Shown here one piece after another: positions 7,734-14,991 of a DNA stretch of 37,688 bases; positions within the stretch are counted from its first letter, which is position 1, and every line of letters begins with the position of its first letter. This DNA comes from Pseudoflavonifractor sp. AF19-9AC (lineage in GTDB: Bacteria > Bacillota > Clostridia > Oscillospirales > Oscillospiraceae): positions 39,103-76,790 of the forward strand of contig NZ_QUGI01000002.1 of NCBI RefSeq assembly GCF_003478995.1, read 5' to 3'. Under the pieces are notes generated by a model, which was not told where the DNA came from, ran no database searches, and saw nothing but the letters and a program-made list of their open reading frames with translations. Made by a program: the position numbers and the translations under genes.

Positions 7734-7927
7734 GTCGAAAAAGCCCTCCTGCAAGGAGTTCCGCCGCCCAAAGGCGGCGGAATACAATGAAATGCCGTCA
7801 TTTCCGGCGACATGCGCGTCGGAAATGACACTTCTCACGCAAGCCGAGCCGACTTTTCCGTAAGGAATCGAGGTTCGGCTTGCGTGCATTCCTTCGTCGA
7901 AAAAGTGGCTTTACCACTTTTTCGACG
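7734..7927. repeat. Second hairpin-dense block with repeated GTCGAAAAAG
   Basis: A run of inverted repeats after fumarase: 7746-7750/7754-7758 (5 bp), 7759-7768/7773-7782 (10 bp perfect, loop CAAA), 7797-7809/7817-7829 (13 bp, one G-T pair), 7836-7847/7875-7886 (12 bp perfect, enclosing a small inner stem), and 7895-7908/7914-7927 (14 bp perfect, loop CTTTA). The sequence GTCGAAAAAG occurs at 7734-7743 and 7896-7905 and inverted at 7917-7926, so the block is bounded by inverted copies of the same 10-mer. No gene is supported. The bounded layout suggests a small non-autonomous repeat element, but no target-site duplication was seen. Confidence 0.75.
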
Positions 7928-7933
7928 ATCTCG

Positions 7934-7966
7934 CTCCGCCTGTCCCTGGGGACAGGCGGAGTTTTT
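7934..7966 (+). terminator. Terminator of the fumarase operon
   Basis: A 13-bp perfect stem (7934-7946 with 7949-7961) followed by five T residues. Confidence 0.9.
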
Positions 7967-7975
7967 GATTCCGTC

Positions 7976-8004
7976 TTGACCTTTTTCTTCCTCCATGCTA
8001 TCAT
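7976..8004 (+). promoter_or_regulatory. Promoter of the Crp/Fnr-ABC transporter operon
   Basis: TTGACC, 17-base spacer, TATCAT, only ten bases beyond the fumarase terminator. Confidence 0.78.
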
Positions 8005-8008
8005 GTCC

Positions 8009-8026
8009 CTGTCTTAAATGAGACAG
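8009..8026 (+). promoter_or_regulatory. Palindromic operator candidate CTGTCT-N6-AGACAG
   Basis: A perfect 6-6-6 palindrome that begins about five bases after the -10 box, so it covers the expected transcription start. The six-base spacer is the geometry bound by Crp/Fnr dimers. Its position suggests repression, most simply autoregulation by the regulator encoded 17 bases downstream. Confidence 0.55.
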
Positions 8027-8042
8027 TTTAGGGGGTGAGGCC

Positions 8043-8690
8043 ATGGCACTGACCAGCCGGGAGCTGGAGGTTCTGGGAAGCTGTCCGCTGCTGCGGGGCG
8101 TTTCCCGGGAGCGGCTCCGTCAGGCCGCCGGGGCGGGAAGCCGGGTGGCATATCCCGCCGGTGAAACGGTCTACTGCCCCGGCCATTTTCTCCGCTCCCT
8201 GGGAGTAGTGCTGTCCGGCCAGCTCCAGGTCACCAAGGGCACGCTGTCGGTGAGCCGTTTGGAGCCAGGAGACCTGTTCGGGGCCGCCGCTCTGTACAGC
8301 GACGCCCCGGAGTTTGCCACCACCATCACGGCCCGACGGCCCAGCCGCTGTCTGCTGCTCAGTCAGAAGGTAGTGGATGACCTGCTGGCCGAGGACGCTC
8401 TGGTACGGAACAACTACCTGCGCTACCTCACGGGCCGCATCCGGTTCCTGTCCACCCGGCTTCAGTCCCTCTCCCAGCACGGGGTAGAGGGCAAGCTGGC
8501 CCGCTATCTGCTGAGCAATCAGCGGGGACAGGTTCTGGTCTGTCCCGCTACGGAGCTGGCGGGGCGTCTGGGGGTAAGCCGCGCCTCCCTGTACCGGGCC
8601 TTTCAGGCTCTGGAGGATGCCGGTCTCATCCTTCGCCACGGCCCATCCATTGAGATCCCCAACCTGGCTGCCCTGGAAGGGGTACTCTGA
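8043..8690 (+). CDS. Crp/Fnr family transcriptional regulator
   Basis: A 215-residue regulator with an N-terminal cyclic-nucleotide-binding-like beta barrel (about residues 15-120; LGVVLSGQLQVTKG and LEPGDLFGAAALYSD are the characteristic glycine-turn strands), a long dimer helix, and a C-terminal helix-turn-helix (LAGRLGVSRASLYRAFQALEDAGLI, about 169-193). The cysteines do not form the Fnr iron-sulfur pattern, and the barrel lacks an obvious cAMP pocket arginine-serine pair, so the ligand is unknown. A ribosome site GGGGTGAGG precedes the ATG. It is the first gene of an operon with an ABC importer, 30 bases apart from the binding-protein gene, so it probably senses something connected with the imported compound and controls its own operon. 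Confidence 0.9.
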   Translation: MALTSRELEVLGSCPLLRGVSRERLRQAAGAGSRVAYPAGETVYCPGHFLRSLGVVLSGQLQVTKGTLSVSRLEPGDLFGAAALYSDAPEFATTITARRPSRCLLLSQKVVDDLLAEDALVRNNYLRYLTGRIRFLSTRLQSLSQHGVEGKLARYLLSNQRGQVLVCPATELAGRLGVSRASLYRAFQALEDAGLILRHGPSIEIPNLAALEGVL

Positions 8691-8720
8691 CCGCAAACAT
8701 TTTGGAAAGGACGAACGATC

Positions 8721-9785
8721 ATGAAGAAACCACTTTCCCTTCTGCTGTGCGCCGCCCTGGCGCTGTCCCTGCTGGCCGGCTGCGGCCCCAAAAGCACCTC
8801 TTCCAGCTCTTCCGGCTCCGCCTCCAGCGCCGGTTCCAGTTCCTCCGCCTCCTCTTCTCAGGAGACCCCGGATCTTCCTACCCTCAATTTTATGGCGCTC
8901 AGCGGCCCCACCGGTGTGGGTGCAGCCCAGATGATGTCCACCTATGACGTCACCGCTGAGAACCCCGATACCTCCCTGGGCTTCCTGCTCAATTCCAGCG
9001 TGGAGGCAGACAACCAGGTGGTGTCCAACGCCCTCATTAACAAGGACGCGGACATCGCCGCCATGGCCACCAATGTGGCCGCCACCCTCTACGCCAAGAC
9101 CGACGGCGCCATCCAGGTGCTGTGCGTCAACACCCTGGGCGTGCTGTATATCTTGGAGAAGGGAGACAGCGTCCATGCCATGACCGACCTGGCAGGCAAG
9201 ACGGTGTACGCCACCGGCCAGGGCGCCAACCCCGAGTATGTGCTCAACTATCTGCTCACCAAGAACGGCGTGGACCCCGCCTCCGTGGACATCCAGTGGA
9301 TGACCGCCCAGGAGGTCAGCGCCAAGATGACCTCCTCGGAGGAGGCCATCTGCATGCTCCCTGTCCCCGCCGCCACCGCCCTGATGCTTCAGGACTCCGG
9401 CGTGCGCCAGGCCATCTCCCTGTCCAGCGCCTGGGATAAGCTGGAGCAGGGCCCCCTGCCCCAGGGCTGTCTGGTGGCCCGCACCGAGTACGTGGAGGAG
9501 CACCCCGAGGAAGTGGCCGCTTTCCTGAAGGCCTATGAGGCCTCCATCACCTATATGAGCGACGAGGCCAATCTGGACTCCGCCGCCCAGATGGTGGCCC
9601 AGTTCGGCATCACCGCCAACGACAAGGTGGCGGCCGCCGCCATTCCCCAGTGCAACCTCACCTACCTGGCGGGCAGCGAAATGAAGCAGGCCCTGGAGAC
9701 CTACTATCAGGTGCTGGTTCAGGCCGACCCCGCCTCCGTGGGCAACGCCATGCCCTATGACTCCTTCTACTATGGAGCCGACTAA
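8721..9785 (+). CDS. NitT/TauT-type ABC substrate-binding lipoprotein
   Basis: A 354-residue extracellular binding protein anchored as a lipoprotein: positively charged start, hydrophobic core and lipobox LLAGC with lipidated C21, followed by a serine-rich flexible linker to about residue 50. The mature domain has the layout of NMT1/THI5-like and SsuA/TauA proteins, including the NFMALSGPTGVGAAQMM strand and GKTVYATGQGANPEYVLNYL, where the family has a 'GKxI...GS' loop. Known members bind nitrate, sulfonates, taurine, or thiamine-precursor pyrimidines; the ligand cannot be chosen here. The permease start overlaps its 3' end, and the ATPase follows, so all three components are present in one operon behind the Crp/Fnr gene. 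Confidence 0.88.
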   Translation: MKKPLSLLLCAALALSLLAGCGPKSTSSSSSGSASSAGSSSSASSSQETPDLPTLNFMALSGPTGVGAAQMMSTYDVTAENPDTSLGFLLNSSVEADNQVVSNALINKDADIAAMATNVAATLYAKTDGAIQVLCVNTLGVLYILEKGDSVHAMTDLAGKTVYATGQGANPEYVLNYLLTKNGVDPASVDIQWMTAQEVSAKMTSSEEAICMLPVPAATALMLQDSGVRQAISLSSAWDKLEQGPLPQGCLVARTEYVEEHPEEVAAFLKAYEASITYMSDEANLDSAAQMVAQFGITANDKVAAAAIPQCNLTYLAGSEMKQALETYYQVLVQADPASVGNAMPYDSFYYGAD

Positions 9786-10563
9786 GGCCAACGCGAAAAA
9801 GTCCATCCTTGCTTATCTGCTGCCCCCGGCCTTATGGCTGGGGGCTTGGCAGCTTGGGGCCTTCTGGGTGGAGCGGGCGGTGGAGGGCCGGGGCAACGAG
9901 CTGCTCCTCCCCTATCCCGCCTCCGTCCTGGCCGCCCTGATGGAGCTGCTGCCCTCCGGGGCCTTCTGGGCCACGGTGGGGGCCACCCTGCTGCGGGTGG
10001 CCGTGGGCCTGGCCGCTGGAATTTTTCTTGGCACCCTGCTGGCGGGGGTTACCTGCTCCTGGGTGTGGCTCCACCGCCTGCTCTCCCCGGCCATCCGCAT
10101 TGTCCGGGCCACGCCGGTGGCTTCCTTCATTCTGCTGGTCCTGTTGTGGACGGGACGAAATACCGTTCCCGCGGTCATCTCCGCCCTGATGGTACTGCCG
10201 GTGGTGTGGGAAAATCTGGTGCGGGGCATTCAGGCTGCCGACCCCCAGCTTCTGGAGCTGGCCCAGGCCTACCGCTTCTCCCGCTGGAAAACCCTGCGCC
10301 TCATCTATCTGCCCTCTCTGCGCCCCTATTTTCTCTCCGCCGTGATCACCTCCACAGGCCTGGCCTGGAAATCCGGCGTGGCCGCCGAGGCTATCTGCTG
10401 GCCCCGGCCGGGAATCGGCACCCAGATTTACAACACCAAGCTGTATCTGGAAATTCCCTCTCTCTTCGCCTGGACGGCGGTGGTGGTGGCCCTCTCCCTG
10501 GTGCTGGAGCGGCTGCTGCGGCTGGCGCTGGGACGATGGAAAGGAGGCGGCGGGGATGATTGA
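9772..10563 (+). CDS. ABC transporter permease, SsuC/TauC type
   Basis: A 263-residue inner-membrane permease of the binding-protein-dependent type. There are six hydrophobic segments and the ATPase-coupling loop is seen as [21 protein letters not shown] (the EAA motif) near the middle, followed by the family-typical LPSLRPYF and [15 protein letters not shown]. The start is uncertain: ATG codons at 9757 and 9772 both overlap the binding-protein gene (by 29 and 14 bases) and neither has a clear ribosome site, so translation is presumably coupled; I take the one with the smaller overlap. It overlaps the ATPase gene by eight bases. Together with its neighbours it would form a complete importer. 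Confidence 0.88.
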   Translation: MEPTKANAKKSILAYLLPPALWLGAWQLGAFWVERAVEGRGNELLLPYPASVLAALMELLPSGAFWATVGATLLRVAVGLAAGIFLGTLLAGVTCSWVWLHRLLSPAIRIVRATPVASFILLVLLWTGRNTVPAVISALMVLPVVWENLVRGIQAADPQLLELAQAYRFSRWKTLRLIYLPSLRPYFLSAVITSTGLAWKSGVAAEAICWPRPGIGTQIYNTKLYLEIPSLFAWTAVVVALSLVLERLLRLALGRWKGGGGDD

Positions 10564-11137
10564 ACTCTCCCACCTGGAGTTCTCCTACGGGGACCGGAGG
10601 GTGCTGTCCGACTTCTCCCTCACTTTGCCCGTCCAGGGGATCACTGCCCTCCAGGGCCCCTCGGGCTGCGGAAAAACCACCCTGCTGCGGCTGCTGGCCG
10701 GGCTGGAACGCCCTCAGAGCGGGACCATCTCGGGCATTGTCCCCGGGACAGGCGCCATTCTCTTTCAGGAAAACCGCCTGCTCCCCTGGCGCACGGTGAA
10801 GCAGCACATTACCGATGTATTGCCCCGGGAGCGGCAGGATGAGGCGGCACGCTGGCTGGAGCTGGTGGAGCTGGAAGACGAGGTCCACACCCTCCCTGCC
10901 TCCCTGTCCGGCGGCATGGGCCGCCGCCTGGCCCTGGGCCGTTGTCTGGCTCTGGGCGGGTCCGTCTACCTGCTGGACGAACCCTTTGCCGGGGTGGACC
11001 CGGAGCGGACGCGGCGCATTTTAACGCGCATCCGCGGTCTTGGCACCCCGGTGGTCCTCACCAGCCACCAGGCGTCCGTGCTGGAGCTGGCTGACCGGGT
11101 CATTTCCCTGGACGGTCCGCCCCTTCATCGGCTGTAA
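10556..11137 (+). CDS. ABC transporter ATP-binding protein, NitT/TauT type
   Basis: A 193-residue ATPase that powers the importer from the cytoplasm. Walker [10 protein letters not shown] is near residue 35-43, the Q-loop in FQENRLLPW, the signature LSGGMGRR, Walker B VYLLDEP, and the switch histidine in LTSHQ. It is short for the family (usually 230-260 residues), because the C-terminal part after the H-loop is trimmed to about 25 residues; all catalytic motifs are nonetheless intact. The signature has M-G-R in place of the common M-x-Q-R. The ATG follows an AAGGAGG site and overlaps the permease stop. It is the last gene of the operon and is followed by a strong terminator. Confidence 0.92.
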   Translation: MIELSHLEFSYGDRRVLSDFSLTLPVQGITALQGPSGCGKTTLLRLLAGLERPQSGTISGIVPGTGAILFQENRLLPWRTVKQHITDVLPRERQDEAARWLELVELEDEVHTLPASLSGGMGRRLALGRCLALGGSVYLLDEPFAGVDPERTRRILTRIRGLGTPVVLTSHQASVLELADRVISLDGPPLHRL

Positions 11138-11164
11138 GAGGGCGCAGCCAAGGGAATTCAGAAT

Positions 11165-11206
11165 AAAAAAACAGGATGTCCCGGTTGGGACATCCTGTTT
11201 TTTGTT
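11165..11206. terminator. Bidirectional terminator between convergent operons
   Basis: A seven-A tract, an 11-bp stem (ACAGGATGTCC-type arms around a GGTT loop) and a T-run on the other side. It serves the ABC operon on the plus strand and the CD1247-type gene on the minus strand. Confidence 0.9.
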
Positions 11207-11222
11207 TTCAGCAAACCGAAGC

Positions 11223-11642
11223 TTACTCCTCGTCATCCGCCTCGACGGTGTCGTCGCTGAGGTCCAGGGAGTACTTGGTCTCGCAGTTGGGGCACTGGAT
11301 AAAGCCTTCGGCCAGGGCCTTGTCATCGATGATCAGAGGCTCCTCGCAGGTGGGGCACTCCACCTCGAACCAGTCGTCGTCGTAGTCCTCGCTCTCATCC
11401 TCGTCGTCCTCGTCCTCATCCTCGAAGACTACGGACTCCACATCGGCCAGATCGTCGGACAGCACGTCGATCTCCTCACCCAAAGCCTGGGCGTTCTCCT
11501 CCAGGTCCTCAATGGACAGGCCGACCTCCTCCAGGATGCCGATCATCACGGAGATGAGCTTGCCCTCCTTGGATTTCTCGGTGTCCAGATTCAGGCCCTC
11601 AGCCAGGCCCTTCAGATAAGCCACTTTTTCGGAAATAGTCAT
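11223..11642 (-). CDS. CD1247-type N-terminal domain, zinc-ribbon protein
   Basis: A 139-residue acidic protein of a type found widely in clostridia. The N-terminal 60 residues (TISEKVAYLKGLAEGLNL onward) form a helical domain matching the CD1247 N-terminal family; a strongly acidic run (about 73-90) follows, and then a zinc ribbon with C96-x2-C99 and C117-x2-C120. The function is not known. The zinc ribbon and acidic linker suggest a protein- or nucleic-acid-binding adaptor, but this is a guess. It lies 50 bases after efp on the same strand and so is probably co-transcribed with it from the promoter at 12302-12330. It ends at the shared terminator. Confidence 0.8.
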   Translation of the reverse strand: MTISEKVAYLKGLAEGLNLDTEKSKEGKLISVMIGILEEVGLSIEDLEENAQALGEEIDVLSDDLADVESVVFEDEDEDDEDESEDYDDDWFEVECPTCEEPLIIDDKALAEGFIQCPNCETKYSLDLSDDTVEADDEE

Positions 11643-11692
11643 AGCAGTTTCCCTTTCCGAGGCTTTGCCTCTCTCATTTGGGTTGGTCCCGA

Positions 11693-12262
11693 TCAGCCCT
11701 TGCAGCGCTCCAGATACTCACCGGTACGGGTGTCGATCTTGATCTTGTCGCCGGGGTTGATGAACAGGGGAACCTTGATCTCAGCGCCGGTCTCCAGGGT
11801 GGCGGGCTTGGTCACGTTGGTGGCGGTGTCGCCCTTGAAGCCGGGATCGGTCTCGGTGACCTCCAGCTCCACGAAGTTGGGGGCCTCCACGCCGAAGACG
11901 CTGCCCTTGTAGGACATAACCTTGCAGGTCATGTTCTCCTTCACGAACTTGAAGGCGTCGCCCAGCAGGTCCTTGCCAATGGGCAGCATGTCATAGGTCT
12001 CCATGTCCATGAAGTAGTAGAGGTCGCCGTCGTTGTAGCTGTACTCCATTTCCTTGCGGTCCACGAAAGCCTGCTCGAACTTGGCGGTGGGGTTAAAGGA
12101 GGTCTCAGTCACGCCACCGGTGATGATGTTCTTCATCTTGGTGCGGACAAAGGCGGCACCCTTGCCGGGCTTAACGTGCTGAAACTCAACCACCTGCATG
12201 ACCTTGCCGTCCATCTCGAAGGTCACGCCATTGCGGAAATCGCTGGCGGAAATCATTGCCAT
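11693..12262 (-). CDS. efp: Translation elongation factor P
   Basis: EF-P relieves ribosome stalling at polyproline stretches. The three-domain protein (about 189 residues) shows [17 protein letters not shown] at the start, the modification loop [10 protein letters not shown], and a C-terminal [21 protein letters not shown] segment. The tip lysine, K34 in this numbering, corresponds to the modified K32 of Bacillus subtilis EF-P, which shares the same VKPGKGAAF loop. Three in-frame ATGs lie at the 5' end; the middle one at 12262 is nine bases from GGAGG and is preferred, while the one at 12271 directly abuts the ribosome site. It has its own promoter despite lying downstream of the peptidase gene, an arrangement seen in many clostridia where a pepQ-like gene precedes efp. 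Confidence 0.96.
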   Translation of the reverse strand: MAMISASDFRNGVTFEMDGKVMQVVEFQHVKPGKGAAFVRTKMKNIITGGVTETSFNPTAKFEQAFVDRKEMEYSYNDGDLYYFMDMETYDMLPIGKDLLGDAFKFVKENMTCKVMSYKGSVFGVEAPNFVELEVTETDPGFKGDTATNVTKPATLETGAEIKVPLFINPGDKIKIDTRTGEYLERCKG

Positions 12263-12301
12263 TGGGATCATCCTCCATCTGTATTCTAGATAAGCTGATT
12301 T

Positions 12302-12330
12302 ATTTTACCCCATTTTCCCCGCTTTGACAA
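12302..12330 (-). promoter_or_regulatory. Promoter for efp
   Basis: On the minus strand TTGTCA, 17-base spacer, TAAAAT, about 40 bases before the efp start and inside the gap after the peptidase gene. Confidence 0.8.
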
Positions 12331-12394
12331 GGGGTTTCCTGGGAATTGGTAAAGTTGGCGGGCGAAATTTACCCCAAAATAACCTGGTTTTGAC

Positions 12395-13459
12395 TTAGAG
12401 CACAATTAAATCCTTGGGGGAGCGGGTGATATCCTCGCAGCCGCCCTCCCGCAGGATGAGCACGTCCTCAATCCGCACGCCAAACTGCCCGGGCAGGTAG
12501 ATGCCCGGCTCGGCGGAAATGACTGCGCCGGCGGGCAGAGGCCGGTCCTCCGAGGGGCTGGCGTTGGGGGACTCGTGGATGTCCAGACCCAGGGAGTGGC
12601 CGAAGCTGTGGCAGAAGTACTCCCCGTACCCCGCCTCAGCCATGACCTGGCGGGCGGCTCCGTCCACCTCCCGGCCGGTGACTCCCGCCCGGGCGGCGTT
12701 GATGCCCGCCTTCTGGGCGGCCAGCACGGTGGCATACACCAGCTCCATCTCCTCGGTGGGCTGGCCCAGGGCCACAGTGCGGGTCATGTCCGAGCAGTAG
12801 CCGTCCACCTTGCAGCCGAAGTCCATGGTGATGAACATGCCCGTGTCCACCACCTGGTCCCCGGGCACGGCGTGGGGCCGGGAGCCGTTGGGGCCGGCGG
12901 CCACAATGGGGTCAAAGGACACCTTCTCGCCGCCACGGCGCAGCAGCTCGTAGACCAGACGGGCGGCAATCTCCCGCTCCGTCATACCGGGCCGGATGAA
13001 GCTGAGGATGGCCTTGAAGGCCTCGTCGGTGATCTGCTGGGCCCGGCGCATGGCGGCCAGCTCCTCCTCGTCCTTGCTGGCCCGCAGATCATCCAGCAGG
13101 GGCTGGGCGGGAGTGAGGATGCAAGGCAGCGCCTGGGTGTAGCGGCGGTGCTGGTCCACGGTCATCACGCCGCTCTCAAAGCCCACGTTATGAAGTCCGT
13201 GCTCCTCCAGATAGGCCCGGGCCTGGGCCAGGTGGCCGCTGCCTGTGGTCACCAGAGACACCTGTGCCCCGGTAATCTGCTCCTGGGCCGCCTCAATGTA
13301 CCGCCCGTCGGTGGTGTAGTGGGCACCCTCCCGGGTGACCAGCAGCAGACCCTCTCCGTGGAAGCCCAGAGCATACCGCTCTCCGGCTTCGCTGGTAATC
13401 AGCATGGCATCCAGGCCGTACTCCGGCAGCTTGGACGCAATCTGAGTCAAATGATTCAT
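12395..13459 (-). CDS. Xaa-Pro aminopeptidase/dipeptidase (M24 family)
   Basis: A 354-residue cytoplasmic metallopeptidase of family M24B that removes residues next to proline. Residues 1-125 form the creatinase-like N-terminal domain and 130-354 the 'pita-bread' catalytic domain. All five metal ligands are present: D213 (MDFGCK), D224 (CSDMTR), H288 (HSFGHSLG), E317 (SAEPGIY) and E331 (RIEDV); H196 in RPHAVPG is also conserved. The open frame starts ten codons upstream, but the ATG at 13459 has AAGGAG nine bases before it and gives the normal N-terminus. It precedes efp and follows the EndoIV-like gene by 48 bases, forming a conserved-looking clostridial group. Aminopeptidase versus dipeptidase specificity cannot be settled. 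Confidence 0.92.
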   Translation of the reverse strand: MNHLTQIASKLPEYGLDAMLITSEAGERYALGFHGEGLLLVTREGAHYTTDGRYIEAAQEQITGAQVSLVTTGSGHLAQARAYLEEHGLHNVGFESGVMTVDQHRRYTQALPCILTPAQPLLDDLRASKDEEELAAMRRAQQITDEAFKAILSFIRPGMTEREIAARLVYELLRRGGEKVSFDPIVAAGPNGSRPHAVPGDQVVDTGMFITMDFGCKVDGYCSDMTRTVALGQPTEEMELVYATVLAAQKAGINAARAGVTGREVDGAARQVMAEAGYGEYFCHSFGHSLGLDIHESPNASPSEDRPLPAGAVISAEPGIYLPGQFGVRIEDVLILREGGCEDITRSPKDLIVL

Positions 13460-13507
13460 CGTTTGTCGCTCCTTATTCACTTGTAACATGAAACAATGTT
13501 TGGATGC

Positions 13508-14362
13508 CTATCGGAAGGACTCATAAATACGCTTCATCTCCAGCGCATCTTCCGCCTGGGTCCCCGCACTTTCGCAGATAAACGTGGAGCTCCAGCCCCG
13601 GGCGGCCACCTGGGCGGCCAGCGGGGTCCAGTCGGGGCCGTAGCCCCCGTCGTCGTCGAAGGTACGGTGGCACTTCTCGCCCCCCTTTGGGGTAAACTCG
13701 ATGTGGGAGAAGTGGCTGTGGAAGCGGCTGGCCCGCTCCCGACCCAGCACCTCCTCCACCCGGCTGAGCATCCGGTCAAAGGCCTCCGCCCCGTCGTCCG
13801 CCCCAAGAGAGCGGGCGTACAGGTGGCCGAAGTCGATGCAGGGAAGAAGGCGCTCATCCACGGTGCACAGCTCCAGCACCTCATCCAGATCCCCCAGCTG
13901 GTTGATCTTCCCCATGGTCTCGGGGCACAGGATGATATCGCCAAAGCCCTGGTCGTCACAGGCGGCCACCACTTCCCGCAGGGACCGGAGGGCAATGTCC
14001 TGGGCCTCCCGCCGCGTCCGCTTCATGAGGGCCCCGGAGTGGATGACCACCCGCTCCGCGCCCATCCATTGAGACACCCGGCAGGCAGAGGTGATGTAGC
14101 CGATGGTCTTTTGCAACGCCTCGGGGTCGGGGTTTGCCAGGTTAATAAAGTAGGGGGCGTGGAGGGAAAGGGCGATGCCCGCCTCTTTGGCCTTCTCCCC
14201 CACCTTCCGTGCGGTCTCCTCCCCCACGTGGACGCCCTTACCGCACTGGTACTCGTAGCAGTCCAGGCCCAGCCCGGCAATCCAGCCGGGGGCGTCCGCG
14301 GAGGACTTATGGACCTTGGAGAAGCTGTCCGAGTTGCCCGCGGGGCCGAACCGGGCGCTCAC
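13508..14362 (-). CDS. EndoIV-like TIM-barrel protein
   Basis: A 284-residue protein with the xylose-isomerase-like TIM barrel shared by endonuclease IV and sugar isomerases. It begins SARFGPAGNSDSF, has LSLHAPYFINLANPD (metal histidine), RVVIHSGAL, ILCPETMG (metal glutamate), PCIDFGHLYAR, and RFHSHFSHIEFTPKGGE. These correspond to the zinc ligands of endonuclease IV (H, H, E, D, H, H), so a metal-dependent nuclease or phosphodiesterase activity is likely; some neighbours of this type are annotated as deoxyribonuclease IV. I do not assign nfo because the DNA-binding loops cannot be checked. The GTG start overlaps the yqeG stop by four bases (GTGA), so they are coupled. It is followed by the peptidase gene. 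Confidence 0.8.
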   Translation of the reverse strand: MSARFGPAGNSDSFSKVHKSSADAPGWIAGLGLDCYEYQCGKGVHVGEETARKVGEKAKEAGIALSLHAPYFINLANPDPEALQKTIGYITSACRVSQWMGAERVVIHSGALMKRTRREAQDIALRSLREVVAACDDQGFGDIILCPETMGKINQLGDLDEVLELCTVDERLLPCIDFGHLYARSLGADDGAEAFDRMLSRVEEVLGRERASRFHSHFSHIEFTPKGGEKCHRTFDDDGGYGPDWTPLAAQVAARGWSSTFICESAGTQAEDALEMKRIYESFR

Positions 14363-14865
14363 AGGAAGGGCCTGCCCTTCCCCAGCAGGCGGAAGGGGGT
14401 CTCAATGGCGTAGCGGACGTACCGCGCGGGGTTGCCCGCCAGGCGGATGGGCTCCACCAGCAGAGGGGTCACCCCCGCATTATTGGCGCCCAGGGTGTCG
14501 GTGAAAATCTGGTCTCCCACCATGACGGTCTCTTTGGGGGTACAGCCCATGCGCTCCATGGCCCGCAGGTAGCCCGCTTTCTTGGGCTTACCCGAGTGGC
14601 CCTGGTAGGGGATGCCCAGCTTCTCGGCAAAATTCTTTGCCCGGCCGGGCTTTCGGCTGTTGGACAGCAGAAACAGCTGGATGCCAGCCGCCTCCAGCTC
14701 CTCCTTCCAGTCCACAATGGCCTGGGGGGGCTGGGTCACCTTGTAGGGAACCAGGGTGTTGTCCAGGTCGGCCAGTACCAGGCGGATACCCCGGTCGGCC
14801 AGGTCCTTGGCACGCAGGCTGGTCACCGAGGGGTACACCCCCCGGGGAATGGGTGAAAAGGGCAC
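14359..14865 (-). CDS. YqeG family HAD IIIA-type phosphatase
   Basis: A 168-residue HAD-superfamily phosphatase. Motif I is D33-L-D35-N-T-L, motif II is LLSNS, and motif IV/III is GDQIFTDTLGAN with a lysine in SGKPKK. This is the YqeG layout of class III HAD proteins, which usually sits beside shikimate or YqeH genes in Bacilli and here beside an EndoIV-like gene. The substrate is unknown. The GTG at 14865 is chosen because AAGGAGG lies eight bases upstream; longer forms lack a ribosome site. It is the first gene of the operon driven by the promoter at 14951-14979, which probably also feeds the TIM-barrel and peptidase genes. Confidence 0.9.
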   Translation of the reverse strand: MPFSPIPRGVYPSVTSLRAKDLADRGIRLVLADLDNTLVPYKVTQPPQAIVDWKEELEAAGIQLFLLSNSRKPGRAKNFAEKLGIPYQGHSGKPKKAGYLRAMERMGCTPKETVMVGDQIFTDTLGANNAGVTPLLVEPIRLAGNPARYVRYAIETPFRLLGKGRPFL

Positions 14866-14950
14866 GTTGGTGTCCTCCTTTGTTCTAAAAATCCGCGGGG
14901 GCGGCATACAGTGAATCGTGGGGACGCCGCCCGCGTTCCGACATCTGGTC

Positions 14951-14979
14951 AGTATATCACATTCGCCAATTTTGGACAA
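14951..14979 (-). promoter_or_regulatory. Promoter of the yqeG operon
   Basis: On the minus strand TTGTCC, 17-base spacer, TATACT. It lies in the gap between divergent genes and overlaps the untranslated region of the plus-strand gene at 14992. Confidence 0.72.
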
Positions 14980-14991
14980 GGGGGAGCCTGT

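Noticed and set aside
7734..7966. The fumarase-side hairpin block as a CRISPR array.
   Set aside because: The arms are all different; there is no repeated 25-40 base unit with regular spacers.
11040..11912. A plus-strand frame running through the terminator and over the CD1247-type and efp genes.
   Set aside because: It begins inside the ATPase gene, crosses a strong terminator, and overlaps two clear minus-strand genes.
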